64,000 nt of DNA from Verrucomicrobiaceae bacterium (GCA_016795485.1 JAEUHM010000025.1:210804-274803); one strand, 5' to 3'; counted from the stretch's first letter, positions 37,997 through 47,473 are shown. Notes: generated by a model not told the origin, from the letters alone. A program made the numbers and translations.

Positions 37997-39325
37997 ATGC
38001 CTTACCAGTTCCAAAAATCCCACGAGCTTTTCCAACGAGCACAGTCCAGCATTGCCGCTGGCGTCAACAGCGGCATCCGCAAAATGGAGGTGCCTGTGCC
38101 CCTCTACTTTGACCACGGGAAAGGCTGCCGGCTGTTTGACGTGGACGGCAACGAATATATCGACTTTCAGATTGGTCAGGGTGCGATCCTCTACGGTCAC
38201 GCACCAGCAGGCATGGCGGATGCGATTGCGGCTCAAGCTAAAAAGGGCACCCATTGGGCAGCGCAATCCGAGTTGGAGATCGAAGTCGCCGAAAGGCTTC
38301 AGAAGATGATCCCCAGTGCCGAGCGCGTTCGCTTTAACAACTCAGCCACCGAAGTCGTGCTCACCGCACTGCGTCTGGCTCGCTCTCACACCGGGCGAAA
38401 GCTGGTCCTCAAGTTTGAAGGCCACTACCATGGCTGGGCGGACGAAGGTCTGGTCGGCTTTGCACCACCTCCCGATAAGTGGGGCAGCGAAGACGAACCA
38501 ACTCGACTGCATCCCAGCCAGGGAGTGATCCCTGAAGTGCTGGACCAGTTTGTAGTGGCTCGCTGGAATGACCCAGACCATCTCCGCCGCAGGGTCGATC
38601 AGTTTCGCGGCCAAATAGCGGCGATTATCTTTGAGCCGGTGCTGTGCAACACAGGATGCATACCGCCAGTGCCTGGAATGATCGAAACCATCCGCGAACT
38701 TTGTAATCGCGACAACATGCTGATGATTTCTGACGAAACGATCTGTGGCTTCCGCTTTGGGCCAGGAGGCGCGCAAGAGTTTCTCGGATTCAGCCCGGAT
38801 CTAACCATTTTGGGTAAGGCTATTGGCGGCGGCGTGCCTTTTGCTGCTCTAGTGGGCAAGGAAAAATCATTCGCCAAGATCATCAGTGGTGAAGTTGTCC
38901 ACGCTGGAACTTTGAACGCCAATCCTCTCTGCCTCGCCGCCGCCAAATGGTGTCTTGATGAAGTGATTGTCCGGGGACAATCGCATCCAGCGGAATGCAT
39001 TCGTCTCGGAAACAAGATGATGGCCGGGCTGAAGGCACTGGCCGACTCGTGCTCAATCCCTCTTCAACCACAAGGCCCAGGTTTGGTATTCCACACCGCC
39101 ATGTTAAAAGAGGGAGCGGCAACCGGGCCAATAAAGGACTACCGGGACTACGTTCAGCGCCATGACGCTCCACGATGGGCAAAACTAAGGCGCTGTCTGC
39201 TTGAGGAAGGTGTTCGTGCTATCGAGCGTGGTCTTTGGTTCGTCAGCTTGGCCCATAGCGAGGCCGACATCGACGAAGCACTGGTTCGCGCGGAACGTGC
39301 CTTTGCACGCTTTGCCGAGGCTTGA
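37997..39325 (+). CDS. Class III aminotransferase, glutamate-1-semialdehyde-aminomutase-like
   Basis: A 442-residue PLP enzyme of the aspartate aminotransferase superfamily, subgroup III. The PLP lysine lies in TILGKAIGGGVPFAALVG and the phosphate and ring-binding blocks are FNNSATEVVLTALRLAR, FEGHYHGW and LMISDETICGFRFG. Like HemL it reads GSA-style (VPVPLYFDHGKGCRLFDVDGNEYIDFQIGQG), but the HemL N-terminal signature is diverged, so this may be a paralogue acting on another amino ketone or omega-amino acid. It follows the CoA-binding gene and converges on the pyrophosphatase gene. Confidence 0.85.
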   Translation: MPYQFQKSHELFQRAQSSIAAGVNSGIRKMEVPVPLYFDHGKGCRLFDVDGNEYIDFQIGQGAILYGHAPAGMADAIAAQAKKGTHWAAQSELEIEVAERLQKMIPSAERVRFNNSATEVVLTALRLARSHTGRKLVLKFEGHYHGWADEGLVGFAPPPDKWGSEDEPTRLHPSQGVIPEVLDQFVVARWNDPDHLRRRVDQFRGQIAAIIFEPVLCNTGCIPPVPGMIETIRELCNRDNMLMISDETICGFRFGPGGAQEFLGFSPDLTILGKAIGGGVPFAALVGKEKSFAKIISGEVVHAGTLNANPLCLAAAKWCLDEVIVRGQSHPAECIRLGNKMMAGLKALADSCSIPLQPQGPGLVFHTAMLKEGAATGPIKDYRDYVQRHDAPRWAKLRRCLLEEGVRAIERGLWFVSLAHSEADIDEALVRAERAFARFAEA

Positions 39326-39337
39326 GCCTCCAGTCCC

Positions 39338-41014
39338 TCAAGCCACTGGTGCCGCCAGTTTTGACATCAAACGACCGAGATACGGGAACAATTGTTTCTT
39401 CCTGCTCACCACTCCAGGCATGTGGAAGAGATGTCGCGCCTTCTTGGGGTAGTCGATGGCTCCAGTGAGTCGCTCATCGCCAACTGTGAGTAGCACGCTG
39501 TTGTGCTCGGTGATGTCAGTAACCATCAAGCACGCAAAGTGAAGCTTGCGTGCCTCGCAAACTGCTTTGAGCGCCGCTTCCAGAGCTTCTTCGCGCTTCC
39601 AGAACTCACCCAGGCCCAACTCCTCAATCTGACTGATACTGATTCGCCATCCGTTCTCGGTGAACTCCTTGCGATCACTTTCAATGGCGGCGGCAGGTGC
39701 CAACTCCTTCAACATGGAGCCTGCGGCAAAGAAATCCTTCACGAACTGCTCGCTGTCGATACCAGCGATGCCGCACAACCAACCAAGGATGTCTCTGTCG
39801 GTGTTAGTCGTCGTGGGTGACGTCAAGTTGAGGGTGTCACTGATGAGCCCCGCACTCAGACACAGCGCCACCGCTCTATCTGGAGTCATAGCGCGCATCC
39901 GATACATCAGCGCCACGATCGTGCTGGTGCTGCCAACAGGTTCATTGATAAAGCGAATCGGCTCCTTGGTCCGCAAGTTGCCACTCAGACGATGGTGATC
40001 AATCACCTCAAGGATCTCTGCCTCATCGGCACCACCCACCGCTTGAGCAAACTCGTTGTGGTCTACCAGCACGAGTTTTACCCGCGGTACATCAATGAGG
40101 TCCGACTTGGAAAACACGCCCATCAACAGGCCCGAATCGTCATCGATGACAGGGAAAAGAGGCTGATGAGACTGCTGAGCCATCGGCAATACCTCAACGA
40201 GCGGCGTGCTTTCACGGAAGGAGATTAATCCGGGCCGGAGGGCATCAGCAATGGGTCGTGAAAAGCGAATCAACTGGGCCGAACTCGCACTGTCGTGGTT
40301 GGTCAGAACGATAGCCACACGCTTCCGCTTTGCTTCCGCCTCCATCTCTTGAGTCATTTCGAACCCACCTGTGATCACCAAGCAGCGCACTCCCATATCG
40401 AGCGCAAGTCGATGAATCTCGGGTCGATCACCGACCAGCAAAATCACTTTGCGCGGGTCAAATTGAGTGGCGCGGGCACGCGTTGTTGCCTCGCTTGAAG
40501 CAGCTACGACCAAAATAAGCTCTTCAACTTGACGCGAAGATTCCGCTTCACCGGCTTTCTCGCCATCCAACGCATGAACGACATTGGCGAGACTTGTCCG
40601 CACTTGACGATGCAAATTGTCCTCACCTGGCTTGGGCGGCATCAGAAGTTCAGCCATCTCGGCCAAAGAGGGCATTCCGACGAGTCGCCCTTCGTCATCC
40701 ACGACAGGGATGCTGCGGAAATCCTTCTCTAGCATCCGCCGATTTACTTCCAGCAGAGTCGCTTCAGGCGTGGCGGTCACAACTTGTCGACGAGCAATGC
40801 TCGCCGCAGTCGGCCGGACATCCAAGAGCAACTTCGGAGGCTCTAGACCGGCTTGTTTCAGAACCCATGCTGTGCGCACACTGATCTCGCCACAACAGGC
40901 GGGACGAGCATCAATCTGCTTCGACTCCCGGAGAAATGAAGCGTAACCAATGGCCGAACAAATGGCATCCGTGTCCGGATTCCTGTGACCAATGACGTAT
41001 ACCGGACCGCTCAC
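39338..41014 (-). CDS. Manganese-dependent inorganic pyrophosphatase with CBS and DRTGG domains
   Basis: A 558-residue family II (DHH) pyrophosphatase. Metal-binding motifs are VIGHRNPDTDAICSAIGYA at the start and VLVDHNEF, then EVIDHHRLSG around residue 330. A regulatory insert lies between them: two CBS regions (FRSIPVVDDEGRLVGMPS and HQPLFPVIDDDSGLLMGVFSKSDL) flanking a DRTGG domain, as in clostridial enzymes regulated by adenine nucleotides. The DHHA2 domain closes the protein. The start is a GTG at 41014, 2 bp after the leuD stop, which gives the canonical N-terminus; the open frame extends into leuD. It removes pyrophosphate made in biosynthesis. Confidence 0.88.
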   Translation of the reverse strand: MSGPVYVIGHRNPDTDAICSAIGYASFLRESKQIDARPACCGEISVRTAWVLKQAGLEPPKLLLDVRPTAASIARRQVVTATPEATLLEVNRRMLEKDFRSIPVVDDEGRLVGMPSLAEMAELLMPPKPGEDNLHRQVRTSLANVVHALDGEKAGEAESSRQVEELILVVAASSEATTRARATQFDPRKVILLVGDRPEIHRLALDMGVRCLVITGGFEMTQEMEAEAKRKRVAIVLTNHDSASSAQLIRFSRPIADALRPGLISFRESTPLVEVLPMAQQSHQPLFPVIDDDSGLLMGVFSKSDLIDVPRVKLVLVDHNEFAQAVGGADEAEILEVIDHHRLSGNLRTKEPIRFINEPVGSTSTIVALMYRMRAMTPDRAVALCLSAGLISDTLNLTSPTTTNTDRDILGWLCGIAGIDSEQFVKDFFAAGSMLKELAPAAAIESDRKEFTENGWRISISQIEELGLGEFWKREEALEAALKAVCEARKLHFACLMVTDITEHNSVLLTVGDERLTGAIDYPKKARHLFHMPGVVSRKKQLFPYLGRLMSKLAAPVA

Positions 41015-41016
41015 GG

Positions 41017-41616
41017 CTAGGCCGCCCAGCCCAGGGCTTTCATCTTTTCCGCCACAGCATCTTTGCCTTCCAGGAGCTCGCCGATGGCATCCCAATGTCC
41101 AGTGGTAAGGGCCTCGTGAGCAGACTTGGGCAAGCCCACTTTGAAGGAGTTGGCACCAAACGTGACCGTGAGTGCTGATACATCAATATTCACTTCGAGC
41201 TTGGGATCAGCTTCGATGGCAGCAGACAAAGCCTTGATATCAGTCGCACTGGCAGTCACGCAAGGAATGCCGAGCGTAGTGCAGTTGCCAAAAAAGATCT
41301 CGGCAAAGCTCTCAGCGATTACCGCGCGGAAACCGAAGCGATACAAAGCCTGAGGTGCGTGCTCACGCGAGCTGCCACAGCCGAAGTTGTTGTCGGAAAT
41401 CAAAACGCTGGCGCCCTTGAATCGTGGGTCGTTCAGTGGATGAGCCCGATCTGTGCCATCCTCATTTTTCCGAACATCGTAGAAAGCAAACTCGCCCAAG
41501 CCGTCAAAGGTAACACACTTCATGAATCGGGCAGGAATGATCCTGTCCGTGTCGATGTCATTGCCAGGAACGTGAACTGCTGTGCCGGAGATCTGGGTGA
41601 TTTTTGCGAGTGCCAT
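41017..41616 (-). CDS. leuD: 3-isopropylmalate dehydratase small subunit
   Basis: The swivel-domain subunit of isopropylmalate isomerase in leucine synthesis. Blocks include GNDIDTDRIIPARFMK, LISDNNFGCGSSREHAPQAL and AVIAESFAEIFFGNC, the aconitase-C pattern. At 199 residues it matches the family. The ATG at 41616 (MALAKITQISGTAVHV) is used; the frame is open to 41643. The large subunit gene leuC, usually adjacent, is not here. The pyrophosphatase gene follows after 2 bp. Confidence 0.94.
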   Translation of the reverse strand: MALAKITQISGTAVHVPGNDIDTDRIIPARFMKCVTFDGLGEFAFYDVRKNEDGTDRAHPLNDPRFKGASVLISDNNFGCGSSREHAPQALYRFGFRAVIAESFAEIFFGNCTTLGIPCVTASATDIKALSAAIEADPKLEVNIDVSALTVTFGANSFKVGLPKSAHEALTTGHWDAIGELLEGKDAVAEKMKALGWAA

Positions 41617-41725
41617 GGGACCGCCGAGTTTACGCGGCAGCACCCAATGAGCAAGACCGGAGACGATTCAAAAAAAGCCAGCAGGCATTCACCCGCCGGC
41701 TTCCAAAGATAGTGAAAAGTCGGTT

Positions 41726-42187
41726 TTACTCTTCGTTGCCCACCGTGAAAGTCACGTTGGTCACCTGGACTCTCGCCATGGCATTGAGCACATCGATCAC
41801 ACGGTCGTAAAGCGCTTGTTCCTCTGCCTGAAGGGTCACAAGCACCTTGGCACCACGGTTTTTGGCCTCCAGGTTGAGACGATTCATTGCTGCTGTAAAG
41901 TTTGGCATCTTCTTGTCATTCGGCGGATCAAGCTCCTCCTCATTGAGCAAAACTGCTCCGTCTTCCATGATGTTCACCGTGATCTCATCGGGCGGTTCAG
42001 GCGGATTGTCGAGGCTTACCGCAGCCAACCCCGGGAGGGTCTGCTTCAGCTCGTGCTCCACTTTCACTGCGCCTGCCATGACCATGAAGAAAAGCATGAT
42101 CACGAACACCACGTCAATCATGGGCGCGATCTGGAATCCCAGGTTCACGGACTCCACTTCCATCGGCTGTCTTTTATGTCCTGCCAT
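41726..42187 (-). CDS. ExbD/TolR family protein (second of pair)
   Basis: A 153-residue ExbD. The membrane helix carries the functional aspartate in IAPMIDVVFVIMLFFMVM, and a periplasmic domain with LLNEEELDPPN and VLVTLQAEEQALYDRVIDVLNAM follows, the usual ExbD end. It lies 11 bp after another exbD and downstream of exbB on one strand. With ExbB it should form a proton-driven motor. The sequence differs clearly from the other ExbD and from TolR at 10451. Confidence 0.9.
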   Translation of the reverse strand: MAGHKRQPMEVESVNLGFQIAPMIDVVFVIMLFFMVMAGAVKVEHELKQTLPGLAAVSLDNPPEPPDEITVNIMEDGAVLLNEEELDPPNDKKMPNFTAAMNRLNLEAKNRGAKVLVTLQAEEQALYDRVIDVLNAMARVQVTNVTFTVGNEE

Positions 42188-42198
42188 GTTGTTGGGTC

Positions 42199-42660
42199 TT
42201 ATTCGTGGTTAAGGGCTGAGAACGAGATTTCGTCCAAGCCTGCCTGAGCGATAAGAGTCATCACTTTCTGGATCTCGATCGCTGGAAGGCGCTGATCTCC
42301 GCGAATGATCACTCGGTACTTCGTCTTGCTGTTGGCCATCGCTTTCTGAGCGCGATCTTGGAGGATCGTGACCAGATCAGGATAGTTCAACTCGTCGTAC
42401 TTCTTGTCCTCGAAGGTGAGCTTGGCTTTCTGCTCAGCAGGAAGCCAGCCCACGTTAAGGGCCGCCTCAAACAAGGCGGTGTTTTTGTCCTTCTTCTTGG
42501 CATCAGGCGCCACGGGCAACTTGATGTCCTTGTCTACCTTGAGCACCTCTGCCGAAGTGATGCTCATAAAGAAAATGAGCAACGTCAGAAGCACGTCAAT
42601 CATCGGAGCAATTTGAAACTCCGGTTCACCGCTTTCGCCACCGCCTCCTCCGCCGCCCAT
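42199..42660 (-). CDS. ExbD/TolR family protein (first of pair)
   Basis: A 153-residue ExbD with an N-terminal glycine run (GGGGGGGESGE), then FQIAPMIDVLLTLLIFFMSI with the conserved Asp, and a periplasmic domain ending DEISFSALNHE. The centre has an extended lysine-rich segment not seen in the second ExbD, so the two are not simple duplicates. It lies 59 bp after exbB. Two ExbDs with one ExbB is the stoichiometry of the AglRQS-type gliding motor as well as of some Ton systems. Confidence 0.9.
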   Translation of the reverse strand: MGGGGGGGESGEPEFQIAPMIDVLLTLLIFFMSITSAEVLKVDKDIKLPVAPDAKKKDKNTALFEAALNVGWLPAEQKAKLTFEDKKYDELNYPDLVTILQDRAQKAMANSKTKYRVIIRGDQRLPAIEIQKVMTLIAQAGLDEISFSALNHE

Positions 42661-42719
42661 AGTCTTAGATTAGGTTCAAGGTTGATCTTGCTGCTGTGTC
42701 TACCGCACAAACGTGCCCA

Positions 42720-43571
42720 TCAATGAGAGGCTTCTCCGCCAGCAGGAGCACCGCCACCTGCTACCCAGTTTGGAGTAGCGGCGTAGAACTCTTCTTCGCC
42801 CACGTGGCAATCTTTGAGGTGAGCCCATGGCATCTTGCGGAACAGGGCCTGCACTTGCTCTTGCAGACCGTGCATGGCTGCCTGGAGCTTGTTGCGGAGC
42901 ACATAGAAGAACATGAACGCAGGAATAGCGATGAACAGACCGGATGCGGTAGCGATAAGCACCTCACCGATAGCTGCTGCGAGACCTGATGGGTCACCGA
43001 TACCCGATGAACCAAGGTTTTCGAAAGCGTTCATCATCCCCGTCACCGTTCCGGTAAGACCGATCATCGGTGTGCAAACCCCGATAACGGAGAGGTAGTT
43101 GATCCGGGTTTGGATAGAAGCATTGATCTTGTTCAGGCCATCCAGAATGTTGTATTCTACAGCATCGTGACCGTCCCCGAGGAAGCTCAGAGCGATACGA
43201 GACACGTCACAAGCTGGGGATGGGTTGTTCTTGGCAAACTGATACGCACCAACGTAGTCTCCAGCGCGGAAGAGATCCTGAAGTTGCTGCATGTGCTCAG
43301 GAGGCGACATTTTCTTCTGAGAAGTACGCATCCACAAGTCAACCGTGAGCCAAACAAGCGCGATGGAACAAGCGGCCAGAGGATACATCACCCATCCGCC
43401 TTCATGCCAGATGTCGAGCATGCTTTTCTTTTTGTGAGTGACGGTCGTCTCACCTGGCTTGGGAGCTGCAGGCTCCTGAGCCATAAGCGGCGCGGTGAAG
43501 GCGAACAGGCCGAAAGCGAGTGCGGCAATCGCTCCGGCGCGGGACATTTTTTGGATGGACGTGTTTTGCAT
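42720..43571 (-). CDS. ExbB/TolQ/MotA-family proton channel with signal peptide
   Basis: A 283-residue ExbB. An N-terminal signal peptide (ALAFGLFAFTAPLMAQE) precedes the usual three membrane helices: WVMYPLAACSIALVWLTVDLW, VIGVCTPMIGLTGTVTGMMNAF and LIATASGLFIAIPAFMFFYVL. The last two carry the small and threonine residues of the family. The signal peptide before the first helix is a PVC/delta-type variant of ExbB. It is followed by two exbDs and preceded by two TPR genes on the same strand. It converts proton flow into force on an unknown periplasmic partner. Confidence 0.92.
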   Translation of the reverse strand: MQNTSIQKMSRAGAIAALAFGLFAFTAPLMAQEPAAPKPGETTVTHKKKSMLDIWHEGGWVMYPLAACSIALVWLTVDLWMRTSQKKMSPPEHMQQLQDLFRAGDYVGAYQFAKNNPSPACDVSRIALSFLGDGHDAVEYNILDGLNKINASIQTRINYLSVIGVCTPMIGLTGTVTGMMNAFENLGSSGIGDPSGLAAAIGEVLIATASGLFIAIPAFMFFYVLRNKLQAAMHGLQEQVQALFRKMPWAHLKDCHVGEEEFYAATPNWVAGGGAPAGGEASH

Positions 43572-43616
43572 GTTGGCTCTTAGGGTAGTGGTGATTGGAA
43601 AATGAGACTGAGTGGA

Positions 43617-44561
43617 TTACTTTTTGGCTTCTTCTGCGGGTTTTGCGCCGTCTGCGGGTGCAGCCGGTGCGGCTTCGGCGCCCTGAGCAGGAGCTGTGGC
43701 TCCATCAGGTGCTGGACTTTCATCATTCTTCATGCCGCCGATGCCTGCTTTCTCTTTGTTAGCAGTCTCAGCGATGCCTGAACCGGTATAAGCCTCAGCA
43801 AGGCGAGTGTAATAGCCGGTAGCATCTTCAAATCGGCGCATTTTGACCAATGTCCTCGCTGCTGCGAGTTCAGCCTCCGGCACTTTTTGAATCTGGGTGC
43901 CGTAGAAGACCGGGACATGAAGATAAGCCATGAGCGCCTTCTCAAAATCCTTCTTCTTCGTGTAAACATCGCCAATGATCATCCAAACCGAAGCGCCGAC
44001 CGAGGAGTCAGTTGATTCAGCCAAGATATTCTCAGCCTGGGCCACAATGCCGGCATAATCGGAGGAAGCCTGCCGGTCGATATTTAGCTTGATGATCTTG
44101 AGGCGGAGTTTCTGCTCGTCTGTCAGCTTGAGCCGCTGGGCTTCTGTTAACGCCTTCAAGGCTGCGGTGAAATCATCGGAGCCGCTCATCGCTTCCAATT
44201 GTGCGAGCGAAAGTTCCGCGAACCAGTTGCCGGGAATCTCCTTAAATGGCTCGAAGAAGGCTTTGCCTTGCGCAATGAGATCAAGGGCTTCCTTGGTCTT
44301 GCCAGAAGCCATCAAGTCGCTCGACTTAATGAGTTCTTCCGGTCGCGGCCATTCCATCCGATCCACAGTGCTCAGTTGGAGAGGCGAAGTGGCAACATTG
44401 TTGCCGACCTTCACCTTTTTAATGGCTTTGCCGTTCTCCACAGCAAACTGCTCCGGCTGCAAACGGGAACCGTCTTTCAACACAAGCGCTTGAGCTGAAG
44501 CACTGTTTTCAAGCGCTCCAAACAATAGCGACAACGTCAATCCTATGACTGCAATCCTCAT
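43617..44561 (-). CDS. Exported TPR-containing protein
   Basis: A 314-residue exported protein: signal peptide (MRIAVIGLTLSLLFGALENSASA), a short beta-rich region (LVLKDGSRLQPEQFAVENGKAI), then TPR-like helical pairs (about residues 75-270: SDLMASGKTKEALDLIAQGK, AQLEAMSGSDDFTAALKALTEAQRL, DVYTKKKDFEKALMAYLHV). The C-terminus is low-complexity Ala/Pro/Glu/Lys. It overlaps the 970-residue TPR gene by ATGA and precedes exbB by 45 bp. It probably docks onto the larger TPR protein or the motor. Confidence 0.85.
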   Translation of the reverse strand: MRIAVIGLTLSLLFGALENSASAQALVLKDGSRLQPEQFAVENGKAIKKVKVGNNVATSPLQLSTVDRMEWPRPEELIKSSDLMASGKTKEALDLIAQGKAFFEPFKEIPGNWFAELSLAQLEAMSGSDDFTAALKALTEAQRLKLTDEQKLRLKIIKLNIDRQASSDYAGIVAQAENILAESTDSSVGASVWMIIGDVYTKKKDFEKALMAYLHVPVFYGTQIQKVPEAELAAARTLVKMRRFEDATGYYTRLAEAYTGSGIAETANKEKAGIGGMKNDESPAPDGATAPAQGAEAAPAAPADGAKPAEEAKK

Positions 44562-47473
44562 CACGGCGGCACAACTCCTCCAAGTTTCCTGATTTCTTCC
44601 TGGCCCAATTTGTATTCGGGCTGATCTCTCACGTCCTGACGACGGAGAAACTCCTCCAGAGTAGCAACGGCCTTCTTCTTGTTTTCCTCGCCACCCAAAA
44701 GCACAAGGCAGCGGGCATTCTGAAGATAGGCTTTGGACATCCAGTCTTTGTATTTCTGGTGAGCGACATACACACGAACATAGAAGGTGATCGCATTGGC
44801 GTACTCTTTCTTGAGTTCCTCGATCTGGCCCAGCATGTAAAGCGCTTCGGCCCAAGCAACACGCCACTCCTTGGTGACGGCGATCTGGTTATATTCCTTC
44901 TTCGCGTCCTCAAGTTTATTGAGCTTCACCATGGTCTTGGCCTTGCCCAGAGTGGCGTCCAACAGGCGGCTTGAGCCTTGATACTTCTCGCTTGTCGCCT
45001 CAGTGAACAACTCCAACGCTTTGTCGAACTCGCCCTTCTCAAACGCGATCTCACCCAAGCCCACGGGAGCGCTGTCAGCGAACTCGCTATTTGGGAAAAT
45101 GGTCAGCAGTCTCTGGTAACAGGCGGCAGCCTTGTCGTTGTCCTTCTTCTTCCGAGCATTGTCACCCACGATGTAGAGCATCATCGGACTGAGGTCTTCA
45201 GGGCGAGCAACTTCGATGATGATGTTGAAGATCCGGTCTGACTTCTCCGTCTCCTTCATCGAACGAGCAAGCCATGCGCGAGCGAACATGATACGGTTAT
45301 TTGCGACAGGCGTGAGGACTTCAGGCTTGAGCAGTTCTTCAATTTTCTTCTCAAGCTCTTCGAAGGTCGGCATCGGCTCTTCCTTCTTCACAGGGGCCGC
45401 TGGAGTGGCTCCATCTGCTGGTTTTGCGGAACCATCGGCAGGCTTGGCAGTTGCAGAGAAACTGGAAGTCCGGCGCTTCTTCGGTGCCATGAGAGCACAC
45501 ATTTGCTGAATCAGAACTTCCACCTGCTCCATGGAGGCATTCCCGAGGGCTGGCTTCACGTTCTCGGCGATGAGTTTGACGGCCTCTTCAGTGTTACCCT
45601 TCTTCCGCGTGGCATTCACGATGTGGAAGATGGCTTTCAGAGAAGCGTCGATATCCTTGTCTTTGACCAAGTCCAAATATCCCCTCCACAGCTTCTCCAG
45701 ATCGTCCCACTTTTGCTCGGCGGAATACAGATCCGTGAGGTTATCCATGACGTATTTGCGGACGTCTTCGCCTTGAGACTTCTTGTAAGCGTTCTCGTAA
45801 GCAGTGAGCGCATTTTTGTAGTGCTCGCTCGCTTTGTCTGGCTCAGTCTCGGCCTTCCGCTTCAATCCATCACCAAGAAGAACATAAACCTGAGCGATGT
45901 TGGGGTCATTGGGTGACTCTTCGATCAACTTCTGAAGATCCTCCATGGCTTCCTGCCACTCCCCGCCTTGGAAGCGAATGAAGGCAAGCCGGTATTTGGC
46001 ATCAATGATAAACTGGCCCTTCGGATGATCCTCAATGTAATCTTCCAGAGCTTTTTTGACGCTCTTGTATTCGTTTTGGTAGAAATAAGCCAACGCAATG
46101 CGGTAGGTCACCTCATCCATGGTGATCGACTGAGGGAAATCCTTCTTCAAGATTTCAAATGTGGTCACCGCGTCTTGGAACCTCTGCTTTTCAAATAGCA
46201 CGTTGCCCTTCAAATAAAGCATCCGCTCTTTGTCCGCCTTCGGGAAACCCATGGCTCGATCCGCAGAAGCAATGGCTCCATCCAAATCTCCAGCCTGATA
46301 AGAAAGCATCACATAGAGTTCTGTGATCTGCCCTAGCTCGGTGCTTTCGGGGAAACTCGAAATGAACTTCTCACACATTTCCTTAGCCACTGTGATGCGT
46401 TTGAGGGTGGCGTTGGCAAAGATCAAGCCATACATCGCCTTGTCGCGCTGAGGGAAGTCTTTGAACTCATCCACCAGAGCACTGAAGGCAAGAATCGCCT
46501 CCCAAGGACGCTGCATTTCAAAGTAGCATCGGCCCAGTCGATAATAGAGAGTCGCGTCGTAGTCGGTGCGCTTCTCGATCTCGTCCAGCATCGCCTTGTC
46601 GCCAGCAATCTTGGCTTCAAGTTGCTCCTTGTCGCCTTGCTTGGAGTCGATCATCGACTGCGTCTTGGCAATGCGATTCTTCATCATGTTTACCACCTCA
46701 GCCTTACGGCGGACAGCTTGATAAGAGCCCAGAGCTTCACGGTAGCGCTTCTCTTCCATCATTTTGTCACCCAGCTTGAAGCTGAGGTTGTTCATTTGGA
46801 TCGCATTCTCACCCGAAGTGCCACCGCCTCCCTTCACGCTCTCCAGCATCGTTGCAGCTTTCTCGGTGTCACCTTTGGCAACGTAAAGATCAGCCGCCAT
46901 CAGGGCAGCCTGGATCTGCTCAGGCGAGCGCACACCGTCTCCGATGATGCTTTCAAGGATCTTGATCGCTTCGTCCGGGGTATTGGCCTTTTTGTAGTGC
47001 TCTGCGAGTAAGAGACCAGCCTCACCTTTCAATGCAGGATCGGCAGCCGCTTCCTTCATCATTTTCACGCCTTCGTCAGCGCGATTCAGCTTCAAATAGG
47101 CGCGGCCAAGGCCAAGCTTCACGGCATTGGCATTCTCTCCGTCCTTGAACTCCTTCAGATAAAGCTCGAACGCCGCCGCTGCGTTTTGATGGTCGTTCAA
47201 GTTAAAGTGGCAGGCGCCTTCGAGGAAGGTCACATGCGGGAAAGGCTTGTTCACCTTGCTCTTGATGAAGTTTACCTTCTCCAAGGCCTCCTTGAACTTG
47301 CCTTCCTGTAGTAACGCGAAACCCGCCTCATAGGCCTTCTGCACGTCCACTTCCAGGCTTACGCCTTCAGGGATGGGCGCGGGCGCTGCTGGGGCTTGTC
47401 CACGCACGAATGTGGGGGTGCAAAGCACCGCTACTGCCACTGGAACAATCAACCTCGTCATACGGACTCTCAT
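44561..47473 (-). CDS. Large exported TPR-repeat protein
   Basis: A 970-residue protein with a signal peptide (MRVRMTRLIVPVAVAVLC) and tetratricopeptide repeats along almost its full length, for example EAGFALLQEGKFKEALEKVNFI, LGRAYLKLNRADEGVKMMKEA, LGRCYFEMQRPWEAILAFSAL and YLKGNVLFEKQRFQDAVTTFEIL. A Pro/Ala-rich linker lies about residues 670-700. It should be a periplasmic or outer-membrane-associated scaffold. It is the first gene of a five-gene set leading to ExbB and two ExbDs. Its size and repeats recall the Glt/Agl and BamD/YbgF-type scaffolds. Confidence 0.88.
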   Translation of the reverse strand: MRVRMTRLIVPVAVAVLCTPTFVRGQAPAAPAPIPEGVSLEVDVQKAYEAGFALLQEGKFKEALEKVNFIKSKVNKPFPHVTFLEGACHFNLNDHQNAAAAFELYLKEFKDGENANAVKLGLGRAYLKLNRADEGVKMMKEAAADPALKGEAGLLLAEHYKKANTPDEAIKILESIIGDGVRSPEQIQAALMAADLYVAKGDTEKAATMLESVKGGGGTSGENAIQMNNLSFKLGDKMMEEKRYREALGSYQAVRRKAEVVNMMKNRIAKTQSMIDSKQGDKEQLEAKIAGDKAMLDEIEKRTDYDATLYYRLGRCYFEMQRPWEAILAFSALVDEFKDFPQRDKAMYGLIFANATLKRITVAKEMCEKFISSFPESTELGQITELYVMLSYQAGDLDGAIASADRAMGFPKADKERMLYLKGNVLFEKQRFQDAVTTFEILKKDFPQSITMDEVTYRIALAYFYQNEYKSVKKALEDYIEDHPKGQFIIDAKYRLAFIRFQGGEWQEAMEDLQKLIEESPNDPNIAQVYVLLGDGLKRKAETEPDKASEHYKNALTAYENAYKKSQGEDVRKYVMDNLTDLYSAEQKWDDLEKLWRGYLDLVKDKDIDASLKAIFHIVNATRKKGNTEEAVKLIAENVKPALGNASMEQVEVLIQQMCALMAPKKRRTSSFSATAKPADGSAKPADGATPAAPVKKEEPMPTFEELEKKIEELLKPEVLTPVANNRIMFARAWLARSMKETEKSDRIFNIIIEVARPEDLSPMMLYIVGDNARKKKDNDKAAACYQRLLTIFPNSEFADSAPVGLGEIAFEKGEFDKALELFTEATSEKYQGSSRLLDATLGKAKTMVKLNKLEDAKKEYNQIAVTKEWRVAWAEALYMLGQIEELKKEYANAITFYVRVYVAHQKYKDWMSKAYLQNARCLVLLGGEENKKKAVATLEEFLRRQDVRDQPEYKLGQEEIRKLGGVVPP

